Source: Deltaproteobacteria bacterium
GTDB lineage: Bacteria > Myxococcota_A > Polyangia > GCA-2747355 > JADLHG01
Direction: 5' to 3'
NCBI GenBank assembly: GCA_020848905.1
Contig: JADLHG010000073.1
Location: forward strand, 1 to 40,582
DNA: 40,582 bases
In this document: positions 29,185-37,500 of the stretch, one piece after another
How the letters are laid out: each line of letters starts with the position of its first letter
Numbering within the stretch: the first letter of the stretch is position 1
Program-made: the position numbers and the translations under genes
Notes under the pieces: generated by a model
Told to the model about the DNA's origin: nothing
Databases searched by the model: none
Seen by the model: the letters and a program-made list of their open reading frames with translations, nothing else

Positions 29185-30309
29185 ATGAAGCCCACCCTCT
29201 CCAAGACGCTCTTTGCGGATCTGACCCCCGAGACCCTGCGCACGCTGCCGCTGACCCAGGCGGTGACGAATCCCTCGGCCTGGTTCATCGACCCGCGCTT
29301 TCACGAGCTGGACCGCGAGGCGATCTTCGCCGCCACCTGGCAGAGCGTGGGCTACGCCGCGCAGCTCGACGAGCCGGGGCAGTACTTCACCTGCACCGTG
29401 GCCGACGAGCCCGTGATCGTGCTCCGCGATCGCGACGGCCTGCTGCGCGCCTTCTACAACGTGTGCCGGCACCGGGGCGGACCGCTGGCCCTCGATCACG
29501 CCGGCTGCGTGAAGGCGCTGCAGTGCAAGTACCACGGCTGGACCTACCTCACCGACGGGTCGCTCCGCGGCATCCCGAAGTGGAACGCGGTGGAGCTCTT
29601 CGACCGCAAGGACTACGGGCTCGTGCCGATCCAGGTCGCCCTCTGGGAGGGGCTGGTCTTCGTGAACCTGTCGCGCAGCACCGAGACGCTCGAGACGCGG
29701 CTCGGCGGCATCGTCGAGCAGCTCCGCCCGAACCGGATCGGGACGAAGCGCTTCGCGCGGCGCGTGGACTACGACGTGCAGGCGAACTGGAAGGTCTACG
29801 TGGAGAACTACCTCGAGGGGTACCACGTCCCCCTCGTGCACCCGGCTCTGAACCAGCTCCTCGACGTGCAGGAGTACGTGACGGAGCTCTACCCGAGCTA
29901 CTCGCTGCAGAAGAGCCCGATCCGCGCCGGCAAGGACGACGTCTACACGCAAGGAGCGGGGGGCGAGGCCTTCTACTACTGGATCTGGCCCAACCTGATG
30001 CTCAACCTCCTCGGGGACCGGCTGCAGGTGAACCTGGTCGTGCCCGTCGCGCACGACCGGTGCAAGGTCATCTTCTGGACCTACTACGACGACCCGACGG
30101 GGCCCGGCCAGGCCGAGCGCATCGCCGGGGACCTGGCCTACAGCGACGAGGTGCAGGCCGAAGACCGCCTGATCTGCGAGCACGTGCAGCGCGGGCTCGG
30201 GTCGCGGGCCTACGACCAGGGCCGCTTCTCGGTAGAAATGGAGCAGGGCGTCCACCATTTTCAGACGCTCTTGAAGGAAACCTACGCGCGCTGGCTGCGG
30301 CCGGGATGA
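29185..30309 (+). CDS. Rieske oxygenase alpha subunit, choline/betaine monooxygenase type
   Basis: 374-residue non-haem iron oxygenase. The Rieske [2Fe-2S] ligands are Cys94-x-His96 and Cys114-x2-His117 (CRH; CKYH). The mononuclear iron site shows His214 and His219 in EGYHVPLVHPAL. The C-terminal ICEHVQRGLGS and MEQGVHHF are typical of the choline monooxygenase/glycine-betaine monooxygenase (GbcA) branch, as I recall those families. Such enzymes hydroxylate a methyl group of a quaternary amine, releasing formaldehyde, or oxidise choline. The electron-donating reductase is not in the window. Position before an amine-type permease and a methyltransferase operon supports a methylated-amine substrate. 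Confidence 0.85.
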   Translation: MKPTLSKTLFADLTPETLRTLPLTQAVTNPSAWFIDPRFHELDREAIFAATWQSVGYAAQLDEPGQYFTCTVADEPVIVLRDRDGLLRAFYNVCRHRGGPLALDHAGCVKALQCKYHGWTYLTDGSLRGIPKWNAVELFDRKDYGLVPIQVALWEGLVFVNLSRSTETLETRLGGIVEQLRPNRIGTKRFARRVDYDVQANWKVYVENYLEGYHVPLVHPALNQLLDVQEYVTELYPSYSLQKSPIRAGKDDVYTQGAGGEAFYYWIWPNLMLNLLGDRLQVNLVVPVAHDRCKVIFWTYYDDPTGPGQAERIAGDLAYSDEVQAEDRLICEHVQRGLGSRAYDQGRFSVEMEQGVHHFQTLLKETYARWLRPG

Positions 30310-30360
30310 GGGGCGCCGCGCGAGTCACGGACAACAAGGTGGGCTAAGGTGGAGGCCGGG

Positions 30361-31764
30361 ATGGGAACACCGACCGAACGAGGCGTCTTCTCGGAGGAGT
30401 CCGCGCTCACGCGGCAGCTCTCGCTCTTCGACTCGGTGATGATCGTCGTCGGGATGGTCATCGGGTCGGGGATCTTCCTCACCACGGGGGGGATCGCCCG
30501 ATCGTTGCCGCACCCGGGGTGGATCCTGGCGGTGTGGGCCGCGGGGGGGCTGGTCTGCCTCGCGGGGGCGCTCACCTTCGCCGAGCTCGGCGCAATGATG
30601 CCCACCGCGGGCGGCCAGTACGTCTTTCTGCGCGAGGCCTTCGGCAAGCTCCCGGCCTTTCTCTTCGGCTGGGCCTGCCTGATGGTGATCTACTCGGGCT
30701 CGGTGGCCGCCGTCTCGGCCGGCTTCGCCGAGTACCTGGGATACTTCTTTCCGAGTCTGCCGAAGGTCGCGAGCTCGGTCGCCTCGGTGCTGCTGCTCAC
30801 GTGGCTCAACGCGCGCGGGGTGCGCGAGAGCGCGCGCCTGCAGAACGTCTTCAGCGCGGCGAAGATCGTGGCCATCCTCGGGCTCGGGCTCGTGGGCACC
30901 GTCGTGGTGCAGCAGAAGGGCCTTTCCCTAGGCGCGGGAGGCATCGCTGCTCCGGGCTCCGCGGGGATCCCGCCGCTCAGTCACCTCGGCGTGGCGCTCA
31001 TCGCCGTGCTCTGGGCCTTCGACGGTTGGAGCTGCATCACCTTCGCCGCGGGCGAGGTGAAGAATCCGCGGCGCAACCTCCCCCTCTCGCTGCTCATCGG
31101 CACGCTCCTCGTATCGGGCCTCTACGTGCTCGTGAACTACGTCTACGTGGCGGTGATCCCGATCGCGCGCCTCACCGACACGGTGCGCGTGGCGGAGGTG
31201 ACGACCACCTCCCTCCTCGGTCCGCGAGGGGCGGTGGTGCTCGTCCTCGTCGTGCTCGCCTCCACCTTCAGCAGCATGAACGCGATGATCCTCACCGGCC
31301 CGCGGGCCTACTTCGCCATGGCGCGGGACGGGGTCTTTCTGCCCGCCCTGGCCAAGGTGAGCCCGACGCGCGGCACGCCGGCCGCGGCCATCTGGGCGCA
31401 GGGGATCTGGTCCGTGCTCCTCGCGCTGTCGGGGAAGTACGATCAGCTCTTCACCTTCGCCATGTCGGCGGCGATGGCCTTCTACGTCGCGACCGGCGCC
31501 GCCGTGTACGTCCTGCGCGCGAAGTACCCCGGAGCGCACCGACCCTATCGGGTCTGGGGTTACCCGGTGACGCCGCTGGTCTACATCGCGGGGACCGGGC
31601 TCGCGCTGGTGAACGGCCTCGTCGACCGCCCGTGGGAGAGCCTGGCCGGGTTCGGGCTGGTGGCCACGGGCATACCGGTCTACCTCTACTGGCGCAAGCG
31701 TCGCCCGGCAGAGACCCCGGAGCGCTGCGAGAACCTCGAGCCCGACCCTGCCCCATCCGAGTAA
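30361..31764 (+). CDS. APC-family amino acid/amine permease
   Basis: 467-residue transporter with about twelve hydrophobic segments, of the LAT-like/SteT type within the APC superfamily. The first segment contains the signature VVGMVIGSGIFLTTG, followed by the ELGAMMPTAGGQYVFL loop, and WAFDGWSCITFAAGE in the sixth segment region. ATG at 30361 has GGAGG five bases upstream. It lies between the Rieske gene and the corrinoid methyltransferase genes and ends 12 bases before the corrinoid protein, so it probably imports their substrate. The exact substrate cannot be told from the sequence. Confidence 0.85.
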   Translation: MGTPTERGVFSEESALTRQLSLFDSVMIVVGMVIGSGIFLTTGGIARSLPHPGWILAVWAAGGLVCLAGALTFAELGAMMPTAGGQYVFLREAFGKLPAFLFGWACLMVIYSGSVAAVSAGFAEYLGYFFPSLPKVASSVASVLLLTWLNARGVRESARLQNVFSAAKIVAILGLGLVGTVVVQQKGLSLGAGGIAAPGSAGIPPLSHLGVALIAVLWAFDGWSCITFAAGEVKNPRRNLPLSLLIGTLLVSGLYVLVNYVYVAVIPIARLTDTVRVAEVTTTSLLGPRGAVVLVLVVLASTFSSMNAMILTGPRAYFAMARDGVFLPALAKVSPTRGTPAAAIWAQGIWSVLLALSGKYDQLFTFAMSAAMAFYVATGAAVYVLRAKYPGAHRPYRVWGYPVTPLVYIAGTGLALVNGLVDRPWESLAGFGLVATGIPVYLYWRKRRPAETPERCENLEPDPAPSE

Positions 31765-31776
31765 GGAGAACTGGAG

Positions 31777-32433
31777 ATGTCCACGCCCAGCCACGATGAG
31801 ATGAAACAGGCCGTGATCGACGGGGACGTCGACGCCGCGCGCGCCCTCGCCGAGGCGGTGGTCGCGAGCGGCGCGGACCTGCTGCCCGCGGTGGAGGACG
31901 GCTTCGCGGCCGGGATCCGGCGGGTGGGCGAGCTCTGGGAAGAGGGCGAGTACTTTCTGCCCGAGCTCGTGCAGGGGGCCGAGGCGATGAAGGCCGCCAT
32001 GGCGGTGATCCGGCCCGCACTGGCGCTGCGGCGCGGGTCGGAGCAGGCGCTCGGCCGCGTGGTCATCGGCACGGTGCAGGGGGACCTCCACGACATCGGC
32101 AAGACACTCGTCGGAACGCTGCTGGCCGCGAACGGCTTCGAGGTCTTCGATCTCGGCACCGACGTGCCGGTGGAGGCCTTTGTCGCGAAGGCGCGCGAGG
32201 TCGGGGCGAACGTCGTGGGGGCCTCGGCGCTGCTCACCACCACGATGACTTGGCAGAAGACGCTCGTCGAGGCCGTAGCAGCGAGCGACCTGCCGAAGAC
32301 GACGCGCGTGATCGTGGGCGGCTCGCCGACGACCCCCGCCTGGGCCAGCGAGATCGGCGCGGCCTACGCGGAGAACGCGATGCGCGCGGTGACGGTGACC
32401 CGGGAGCTCGTCGCAGGAGCGGTGTCCCGGTGA
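31777..32433 (+). CDS. Corrinoid (B12-binding) methyl-carrier protein
   Basis: 218-residue protein of the MtaC/MtbC/MttC type. A helical cap domain occupies residues ~1-90 (ELWEEGEYFLPELVQGAEAM). A B12-binding Rossmann-like domain follows, with the cobalt-ligating DxHxxG motif at Asp103-Leu-His105-Asp-Ile-Gly108 and the later SALLTTT and VIVGGSPTT stretches. It carries the methyl group on cobalt between a substrate-specific methyltransferase and an acceptor enzyme. AAGGAGA precedes the ATG. Its end overlaps the homocysteine methyltransferase start (GTGA). Confidence 0.93.
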   Translation: MSTPSHDEMKQAVIDGDVDAARALAEAVVASGADLLPAVEDGFAAGIRRVGELWEEGEYFLPELVQGAEAMKAAMAVIRPALALRRGSEQALGRVVIGTVQGDLHDIGKTLVGTLLAANGFEVFDLGTDVPVEAFVAKAREVGANVVGASALLTTTMTWQKTLVEAVAASDLPKTTRVIVGGSPTTPAWASEIGAAYAENAMRAVTVTRELVAGAVSR

Positions 32434-33320
32434 GCGCCTTCCTGGACCGCGTGACCTCCGGTGCGACCCCGCTGCTCCTCGACGGCGGGCTGGGCTCGAT
32501 GCTGATCGCGGAAGGGCTGGAGAGCGGCGCCGCCCCCGAGGCGTGGAACGTTTCGCACCCCGAACGGGTGACGCGGGTGCACCGCGCCTACGTCGCCGCC
32601 GGCAGCGACGCCGTGCAGACCAACACCTTCGGCGGCAACGCGCTGCGCCTCGCGCGCTTCGAGCTCGGGGCCTCGCTCGCCGAGCTGAATCGCCGCGCCG
32701 TGGAGCTGGCGCGCGCCGCGGGGCCACGCTTCGTCGTGGCCGACGTCGGGCCGAGCGGCGAATACCGCCCGCCCGTCGGACACGCGGACCCTGCCGCGTG
32801 GCGGGCCGCCTTCGCCGAGCAGGCCCGGGCGCTGGCGTCGCCCGGCCCCGACGCCTTCCACCTCGAGACGATGAGCGACCTCGTCGAGGCGCGCACGGCG
32901 CTCGAGGCGGTGCTCGAGCAGGCCCCAGGCGTGCCGGTGATGGTCTCGATGACCTTCGAGCGGAGGAAGCGCGGCTTCTACACCATCATGGGCGACCCGC
33001 TCGCCGCCTCGCTGCGCGCGCTCGCCGACGCGGGGGCCGCGGTGGTGGGGGCGAACTGCACCCTCACGAGCCCGGACATGCGGGCCCTGGCCGAGGAGGC
33101 GCTGGCCGCCGCCACGGTGCCGCTCGTCTTTCAGCCCAACGCCGGGCTGCCGCGCCTCGAAGGGACGCACGTGCACTACGACCAATCCCCCGAGGCCTTC
33201 GCCGAGGACCTGGCCCACATCGCCGCGCTCGGGGCCCGCGTGCTGGGCGGCTGCTGCGGCACGGGGCCGGCCCACATCGCCGCGCTCGCCGCACGGCTGC
33301 GAGGCGGAACCTCCGCATGA
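32430..33320 (+). CDS. Homocysteine S-methyltransferase domain protein
   Basis: 296-residue single-domain protein matching the N-terminal homocysteine-binding barrel of MetH and betaine-homocysteine methyltransferase. It begins LLLDGGLGSML and has TNTFGGN, and the zinc ligands are Cys210 (GANCT) and Cys275-Cys276 (GGCCGT). It should transfer a methyl group to homocysteine, giving methionine. GTG at 32430 overlaps the corrinoid gene stop; AGGAG lies about ten bases upstream. Its place beside a corrinoid protein suggests the methyl donor is methyl-cobalamin, as in MetH, not free betaine. That is inference. Confidence 0.88.
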   Translation: MSAFLDRVTSGATPLLLDGGLGSMLIAEGLESGAAPEAWNVSHPERVTRVHRAYVAAGSDAVQTNTFGGNALRLARFELGASLAELNRRAVELARAAGPRFVVADVGPSGEYRPPVGHADPAAWRAAFAEQARALASPGPDAFHLETMSDLVEARTALEAVLEQAPGVPVMVSMTFERRKRGFYTIMGDPLAASLRALADAGAAVVGANCTLTSPDMRALAEEALAAATVPLVFQPNAGLPRLEGTHVHYDQSPEAFAEDLAHIAALGARVLGGCCGTGPAHIAALAARLRGGTSA

Positions 33321-33973
33321 AGCCGGGAACGATCATCCCGCTCGCGGTCACGCTGCGGCGCGAGGAGGTGCTGCGGCTGCTCGGCTACCCCGAGGAGCGC
33401 GAGCCGCCGCGCCGGATCGGGACGCTCCTCGAGAGCGCGTTCACCGAGGCGCGCGGTCTCGTGCGGGCCCGCGGGACCTACCTGCGCCTTCCCAAGTCGC
33501 GCGCCACCGAGGTGCGGCTGCCGCCCGTCGAGGCGCAGGCGCTGACCGTGGGCCTCGTCACCGCGGGAGCCGAGCTAGAGGGCCGCGTGGCCGAGCTCGC
33601 CGACGCGGGAGACCTGACGCGCGCGCTGCTCCTCGACGCGATGGGGAGCGCCGCCGCCGAGGAGGCCGCGGACCGGCTGAGCGCGATCATCAGCGCCGGT
33701 GGCGAGACCGACGCCCCCGCCGCCGGGTGCCGCCTGAGCCCCGGCTACGGCGACTGGCCGCTCGCCGCCCAGACGTCCCTCTTCGCGCTGCTCCCGAGCC
33801 AGGAGGTGGGCGTCTCGCTCCTCCCCTCGATGCTCATGCAGCCGCGCAAATCGGTCTCCTTTGCCATGTGGCTCGGCGCGCGCGGGATCCCCGCCCCCGG
33901 CCTCTCGGGGTGCGAGCGCTGCGGCCTCGTGACCTGCCGCTATCGACGAAAGCCCAGGAGTGAACCGCAATGA
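33317..33973 (+). CDS. Methionine synthase activation-domain-like protein
   Basis: 218-residue protein resembling stand-alone versions of the vitamin B12-dependent methionine synthase activation domain. The key segment is SPGYGDWPLAAQTSLFALL, followed by LPSMLMQPRKSVSF, matching the domain's AdoMet-binding region. A C-terminal Cys cluster (Cys199, Cys202, Cys207 in CERCGLVTCRYR) is present, as in several stand-alone versions. Known: in MetH this domain uses AdoMet for reductive reactivation of oxidised cobalamin. Here it would serve the corrinoid protein two genes upstream. It overlaps both neighbours by ATGA. Confidence 0.82.
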   Translation: MKPGTIIPLAVTLRREEVLRLLGYPEEREPPRRIGTLLESAFTEARGLVRARGTYLRLPKSRATEVRLPPVEAQALTVGLVTAGAELEGRVAELADAGDLTRALLLDAMGSAAAEEAADRLSAIISAGGETDAPAAGCRLSPGYGDWPLAAQTSLFALLPSQEVGVSLLPSMLMQPRKSVSFAMWLGARGIPAPGLSGCERCGLVTCRYRRKPRSEPQ

Positions 33974-35418
33974 CCCTACGCCCCTCTCTCAAGCTCCTGC
34001 CCGCCGAGGACGTGGAACGCATCGTCGGCGAGGCCTGTCGCGTCCTCGAAACCGCGGGCGTACTGGTGGAAAACGCCGACGCGCGCGAGCTGCTCCTGGC
34101 CGCGGGAGCGAGCGAGGCCGACGGGCGCCTCCGCCTCCCCGAGCGCCTCACGCGTACGAGCCTCGAGAGCGTCCCGTCGCGGGTCCAGGTCTTCGACCGG
34201 GAGGGCAAGCTGGCCCTCGACCTCGGCGGAGACAACGTCCACTTCGACCCCGGCTCGTCGGCAATCCACATCTTCGACGCCGAGCGCGGCCGACACCGGG
34301 ACGTGACCTCGCAGGACCTGATCGCCGTGGCCCGGCTGGTGGACGGCCTGCCGGGGTACGCGGCGCAGTCGACGTCTCTCGTCCCGGGCGACGCGCCGGC
34401 CGAGCTCGGGGACCGCTACCGGCTCTGTCTGGCGCTGATCCACGGCCGGAAGCCGGTCGTCACCGGAACCTTTGTGAAGGACGGCTTCGCCGTGATGCAC
34501 GCCATGCTCTCCGCCGTGCGCGGCGGTGAGGGGGCGCTGCGCGAGAAGCCGCTCGCGATCTTCGACTGCTGTCCGAGCCCGCCGCTCCGCTGGAGCGACC
34601 TGACCTGTCAGGCGCTGATGGACTGCGCGCGCGCCCGCATCCCGGCCGAGCTGGTCTCTGTGCCCATGACCGGCGCCACCTCGCCCGTCACGCTGCGCGA
34701 GGCCGTGGTGCAGCACTGCGCGGAGAACCTCTCGGGGATCGTGATCCACCAGCTCGCGGGGCGCGGCTCGCCGGTGATCTACGGCGGCTCGCCCGCGGCC
34801 TTCGACATGCGCCAGGGCACGACCCCCATGGGGGCGATCGAGACGATGATGATCGACGTGGCCTACGCGCAGGTGGGCAAGCACCTCGGCCTGCCGATCC
34901 ACGCCTATATGGCGCTGTCGGACTCCAAGTGCCCCGACTACCAGGCGGGCTTCGAGACGGGGATGGGAGCCGTGCTGGCCGCGCTGGCCGGGATCAACAT
35001 GGTCTCAGGCCCCGGAATGCTGGACTTCGAGAACTGCCAGTCCTTCGAGAAGCTGCTCCTCGACCACGACGCGTGCACCGCGGCGCTGCGCCTGGTGCGC
35101 GGCCTCGAGACGCGGCCCGGGGACGCGGTGGCCCTGATCGGCGAGGTGGTCAAGGCGCAGGAGTTCCTCTCGCACCCGCACACCCGCAAGCACTGGCGCC
35201 AGGAGCTGATGATCCCCTCGACGCTCGTCGAGCGCCGCACCTACGGCGACTGGGAGGGAGACGGGGCGCTCTACGCGCACCAGCGAGCGCAGGCCGAGGT
35301 GAAGAAGCGCCTGGCCGCGCCGCCGAGCTCGCCGCTGCCGGAGGAAGCCTTCCGCGCGCTGGAAGAGCTGATGCGCGCCGAGACCCGCCGCGTCGGGGCG
35401 AGCCCGCTGCCGCTCTGA
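33970..35418 (+). CDS. MttB/MtgB-family amine methyltransferase, non-pyrrolysine
   Basis: 482-residue trimethylamine-methyltransferase-like TIM-barrel protein. Recognisable blocks are PVVTGTFVKDG, IFDCCPSPPLRWS, PMTGATSPVT, GGSPAAFDMRQGTTPMGAIE and LSDSKCPDYQAGFETGMGAV. The segment where archaeal MttB carries pyrrolysine is read through as sense codons (GPGML at 347-351, then Asp-Phe); no internal TAG is present. Known: non-Pyl members such as MtgB demethylate glycine betaine, and relatives use proline betaine, carnitine and gamma-butyrobetaine. It should move a methyl group from a quaternary amine to the corrinoid protein. Last gene of the overlapping set, ATGA overlap with the previous stop. 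Confidence 0.9.
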   Translation: MTLRPSLKLLPAEDVERIVGEACRVLETAGVLVENADARELLLAAGASEADGRLRLPERLTRTSLESVPSRVQVFDREGKLALDLGGDNVHFDPGSSAIHIFDAERGRHRDVTSQDLIAVARLVDGLPGYAAQSTSLVPGDAPAELGDRYRLCLALIHGRKPVVTGTFVKDGFAVMHAMLSAVRGGEGALREKPLAIFDCCPSPPLRWSDLTCQALMDCARARIPAELVSVPMTGATSPVTLREAVVQHCAENLSGIVIHQLAGRGSPVIYGGSPAAFDMRQGTTPMGAIETMMIDVAYAQVGKHLGLPIHAYMALSDSKCPDYQAGFETGMGAVLAALAGINMVSGPGMLDFENCQSFEKLLLDHDACTAALRLVRGLETRPGDAVALIGEVVKAQEFLSHPHTRKHWRQELMIPSTLVERRTYGDWEGDGALYAHQRAQAEVKKRLAAPPSSPLPEEAFRALEELMRAETRRVGASPLPL

Positions 35419-35421
35419 GGC

Positions 35422-35441
35422 CCGAGGGCGCCGTGCCTCGG
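35422..35441 (+). terminator. Hairpin after the methyltransferase operon
   Basis: CCGAGG (35422-35427) and CCTCGG (35436-35441) form a 6-base-pair stem four bases after the operon's last stop. No T-run follows, so it is a weak candidate. Confidence 0.3.
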
Positions 35442-35633
35442 ACAGGGATCTCGAGCCTCCGCTCCTGCACCACTCTCCTACCAATCCCGCGGACCTGCCA
35501 CTCGCACGCTTGACAGGCGCCGGGACGGTGCCATTCGTCCTCTATATACGGACGCAGTGAGCGCCTTACTGGGGCAGCGCGTGAGGCGCTGGCCTCGTGG
35601 GCGGCGTGTTGGGAGGGAAAGGAGGGAGGTGTC

Positions 35634-37403
35634 ATGCGTCTCAGTGGATTCCTCGTGAGCGTGGCCTTGCTCGTGGGCTGCGGGCCGGCGGCGAAGCCTG
35701 ACCCGCAGGTGCCGATCGGGAGCAAGGCCGAGGCCCTGGTGAACACGTACATCGGCCAGTTCATCGAAATCGACCAGACCACCAACGGAGGTGACGCGAA
35801 CCTGATCTTGAATGGCACGAACCAGAAACCCCTGCCGCTCGATCCGGCCACGGTTCCGACGTGGACCGACTGGACCCTCGTCCCCACGACGGGACATCGC
35901 TTCCTCGACATCACGGACCCCGACACGACCTCGTTCCCACGGTCGATCGGCTGCGTCGGCACCTCCCAGGTGCTGAGCAAGATGGACCTGACCTACGTCG
36001 GCCTCGCGAACAACCAGGACTTCGCCTACTTCGCCGTGCAGCGGGCCAACAACAACGGCGACGCGGGCTACTACTGGCTGATGACGAAGAAGACCCCGAA
36101 GCTCAAGGGGCCCATCTCGCCGTGCAAGAGCGGCGAATCCTATCTGGAGTACGAAATCAGCCAGAACGACGTGCTGCTCGGTGGACACTTCCAGCCGAGC
36201 GCGAGTCCGCTCCTGCGCGTCTTCTCGGCGAAGAAGAACGCGACCCTCGACGCTGTCGCGGCCATCGACTTCAGCGACACCTCGCTCTGGGAGGAGCAGG
36301 CCTCCGCCATCGCCGCGGTGGCGGTGAACCTGTCCAACATCTCCCCGGGAACCTGGGGGAGCGCGGGGGTGGCCAAGCAGGCGCTGGCGGCAAACGGGGA
36401 CCTGACCCACGAGCTCTTCGCCGAGGCCGCGGTCCGGACGTCGCTCTTCACCGGCGGCTCGATCTGCGGCGCCACGTTCTTCGGCACGGTGATCACACGC
36501 TCCTCGGGCTCGGGCGGCACGTCCCCCGACCTGAAGGATTTCTTTGGCCCCGAGGAGTTCAGCTTCGGCACGGTGGACGCCCAGGCCTCGCTGAGCCCGA
36601 GCTGCGCGAAGAGCTTCTCCTTCAGCGCGTCGGCCACGGGGATCGACGGGCAGCCCCTGCAGAACCCGAGCTGTAGCTGGACCTTCAAAGACAGCGGCGG
36701 CAACACGGTCGGCAGCTCCGCGCTCTGCAGCGGGAGCTTCAGCCCCGCGAGCGGCGGCACCTTCACCGGTACGGTGGTGGTCTCCGACCCCGGCAATAGC
36801 TGCGCGGACACGGTCACCACGGCGCCGGTCGCAGCCTATCCCCCGCTCTCGGTGCAGCCGATCCTCGCCGCCACCTGCGCCAGCTCGTACACCTACGACG
36901 CCACGGTCACGGGCGGGAGCGGCAGCGTGAGCTACGCCTGGAGCTTCCCCGGCAACACCACCCCCGGCACCTCGAGCACCAAGAGCGGCAGCGTGGCCGT
37001 GGGCTCACCGGGCACGACGTACACGGCCTCGATCACCGTCACCGACGCGCGCTCGGATCTCCTCTGCACGGCGAGCGGGCAGGCCACGGTGACCCCGCTG
37101 GCGCCGCTGGCCATCAACCTGACGCCGCTCGCGACGCCCCTCACCTGCGCCGCGAACCTGACGAGCGACGCGGCGACCTATCAGGCGAATCCATCGGGAG
37201 GCAACGGAAGCTACACGATCACGTGGTCGCTGGCCGGCTGCGCCCCCGGTGCGACCTGCACCGTCGATCCGCCCGACAACCTCTTCTGCACCACGGTCGG
37301 GCTGAGCGCCACGCTCTCGGATAGCAGCGGACTCTGTCCGCCCGCGGCGTCCGAGAACGAGCTCTACACGAAGAGCACCACGATCTCCGTCAGTAACAAC
37401 TGA
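35634..37403 (+). CDS. Large lipoprotein with PKD-like repeats
   Basis: 589-residue surface lipoprotein. Ribosome site AGGAGGGAGG precedes the ATG; the lipobox is LLVGC (Cys16). Residues ~20-300 form a domain with many aromatic residues (NNQDFAYFAVQRANN, GYYWLMTKKTP), family not recognised. From about 310 the protein is a string of Ser/Thr/Gly-rich Ig-like modules with paired Cys (CSWTFKDSGGNTVG, YAWSFPGNTTPG, YTASITVTDA) that look like PKD domains. PKD modules usually act as spacers or adhesive units on exported proteins. Unlike most lipoproteins here it lacks the long Asp-rich linker. Confidence 0.72.
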   Translation: MRLSGFLVSVALLVGCGPAAKPDPQVPIGSKAEALVNTYIGQFIEIDQTTNGGDANLILNGTNQKPLPLDPATVPTWTDWTLVPTTGHRFLDITDPDTTSFPRSIGCVGTSQVLSKMDLTYVGLANNQDFAYFAVQRANNNGDAGYYWLMTKKTPKLKGPISPCKSGESYLEYEISQNDVLLGGHFQPSASPLLRVFSAKKNATLDAVAAIDFSDTSLWEEQASAIAAVAVNLSNISPGTWGSAGVAKQALAANGDLTHELFAEAAVRTSLFTGGSICGATFFGTVITRSSGSGGTSPDLKDFFGPEEFSFGTVDAQASLSPSCAKSFSFSASATGIDGQPLQNPSCSWTFKDSGGNTVGSSALCSGSFSPASGGTFTGTVVVSDPGNSCADTVTTAPVAAYPPLSVQPILAATCASSYTYDATVTGGSGSVSYAWSFPGNTTPGTSSTKSGSVAVGSPGTTYTASITVTDARSDLLCTASGQATVTPLAPLAINLTPLATPLTCAANLTSDAATYQANPSGGNGSYTITWSLAGCAPGATCTVDPPDNLFCTTVGLSATLSDSSGLCPPAASENELYTKSTTISVSNN

Positions 37404-37465
37404 AGCCCTGCAGCGCACCGGCCGCCCTCCTGCCCGGCCCTCAGAGACCACTTGGGGGCAACGCC

Positions 37466-37483
37466 ATGACGGTGAGCCGTCAT
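37466..37483 (+). terminator. Perfect 7-base-pair hairpin between two genes
   Basis: ATGACGG-TGAG-CCGTCAT is a perfect palindrome with a four-base loop, 62 bases after the PKD-like lipoprotein gene and 17 bases before the DUF1963 start. It may end transcription of the first gene or affect translation of the second. The tail is not T-rich. Confidence 0.4.
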
Positions 37484-37500
37484 TCTGGTAATCCTGCTGG

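Noticed and set aside
28957-30258. 433-codon minus-strand open frame opposite the Rieske gene
   Set aside because: Antisense to a gene with intact Rieske and iron-site residues; no recognisable content.
33970-35418. Pyrrolysine-encoding amber codon
   Set aside because: There is no in-frame TAG before the natural stop.
35510-35548. Promoter TTGACA...TATATA before the PKD-like lipoprotein
   Set aside because: The boxes are 27 bases apart, far from the usual 17; they may be unrelated. Only TATATA stands out as AT-rich.
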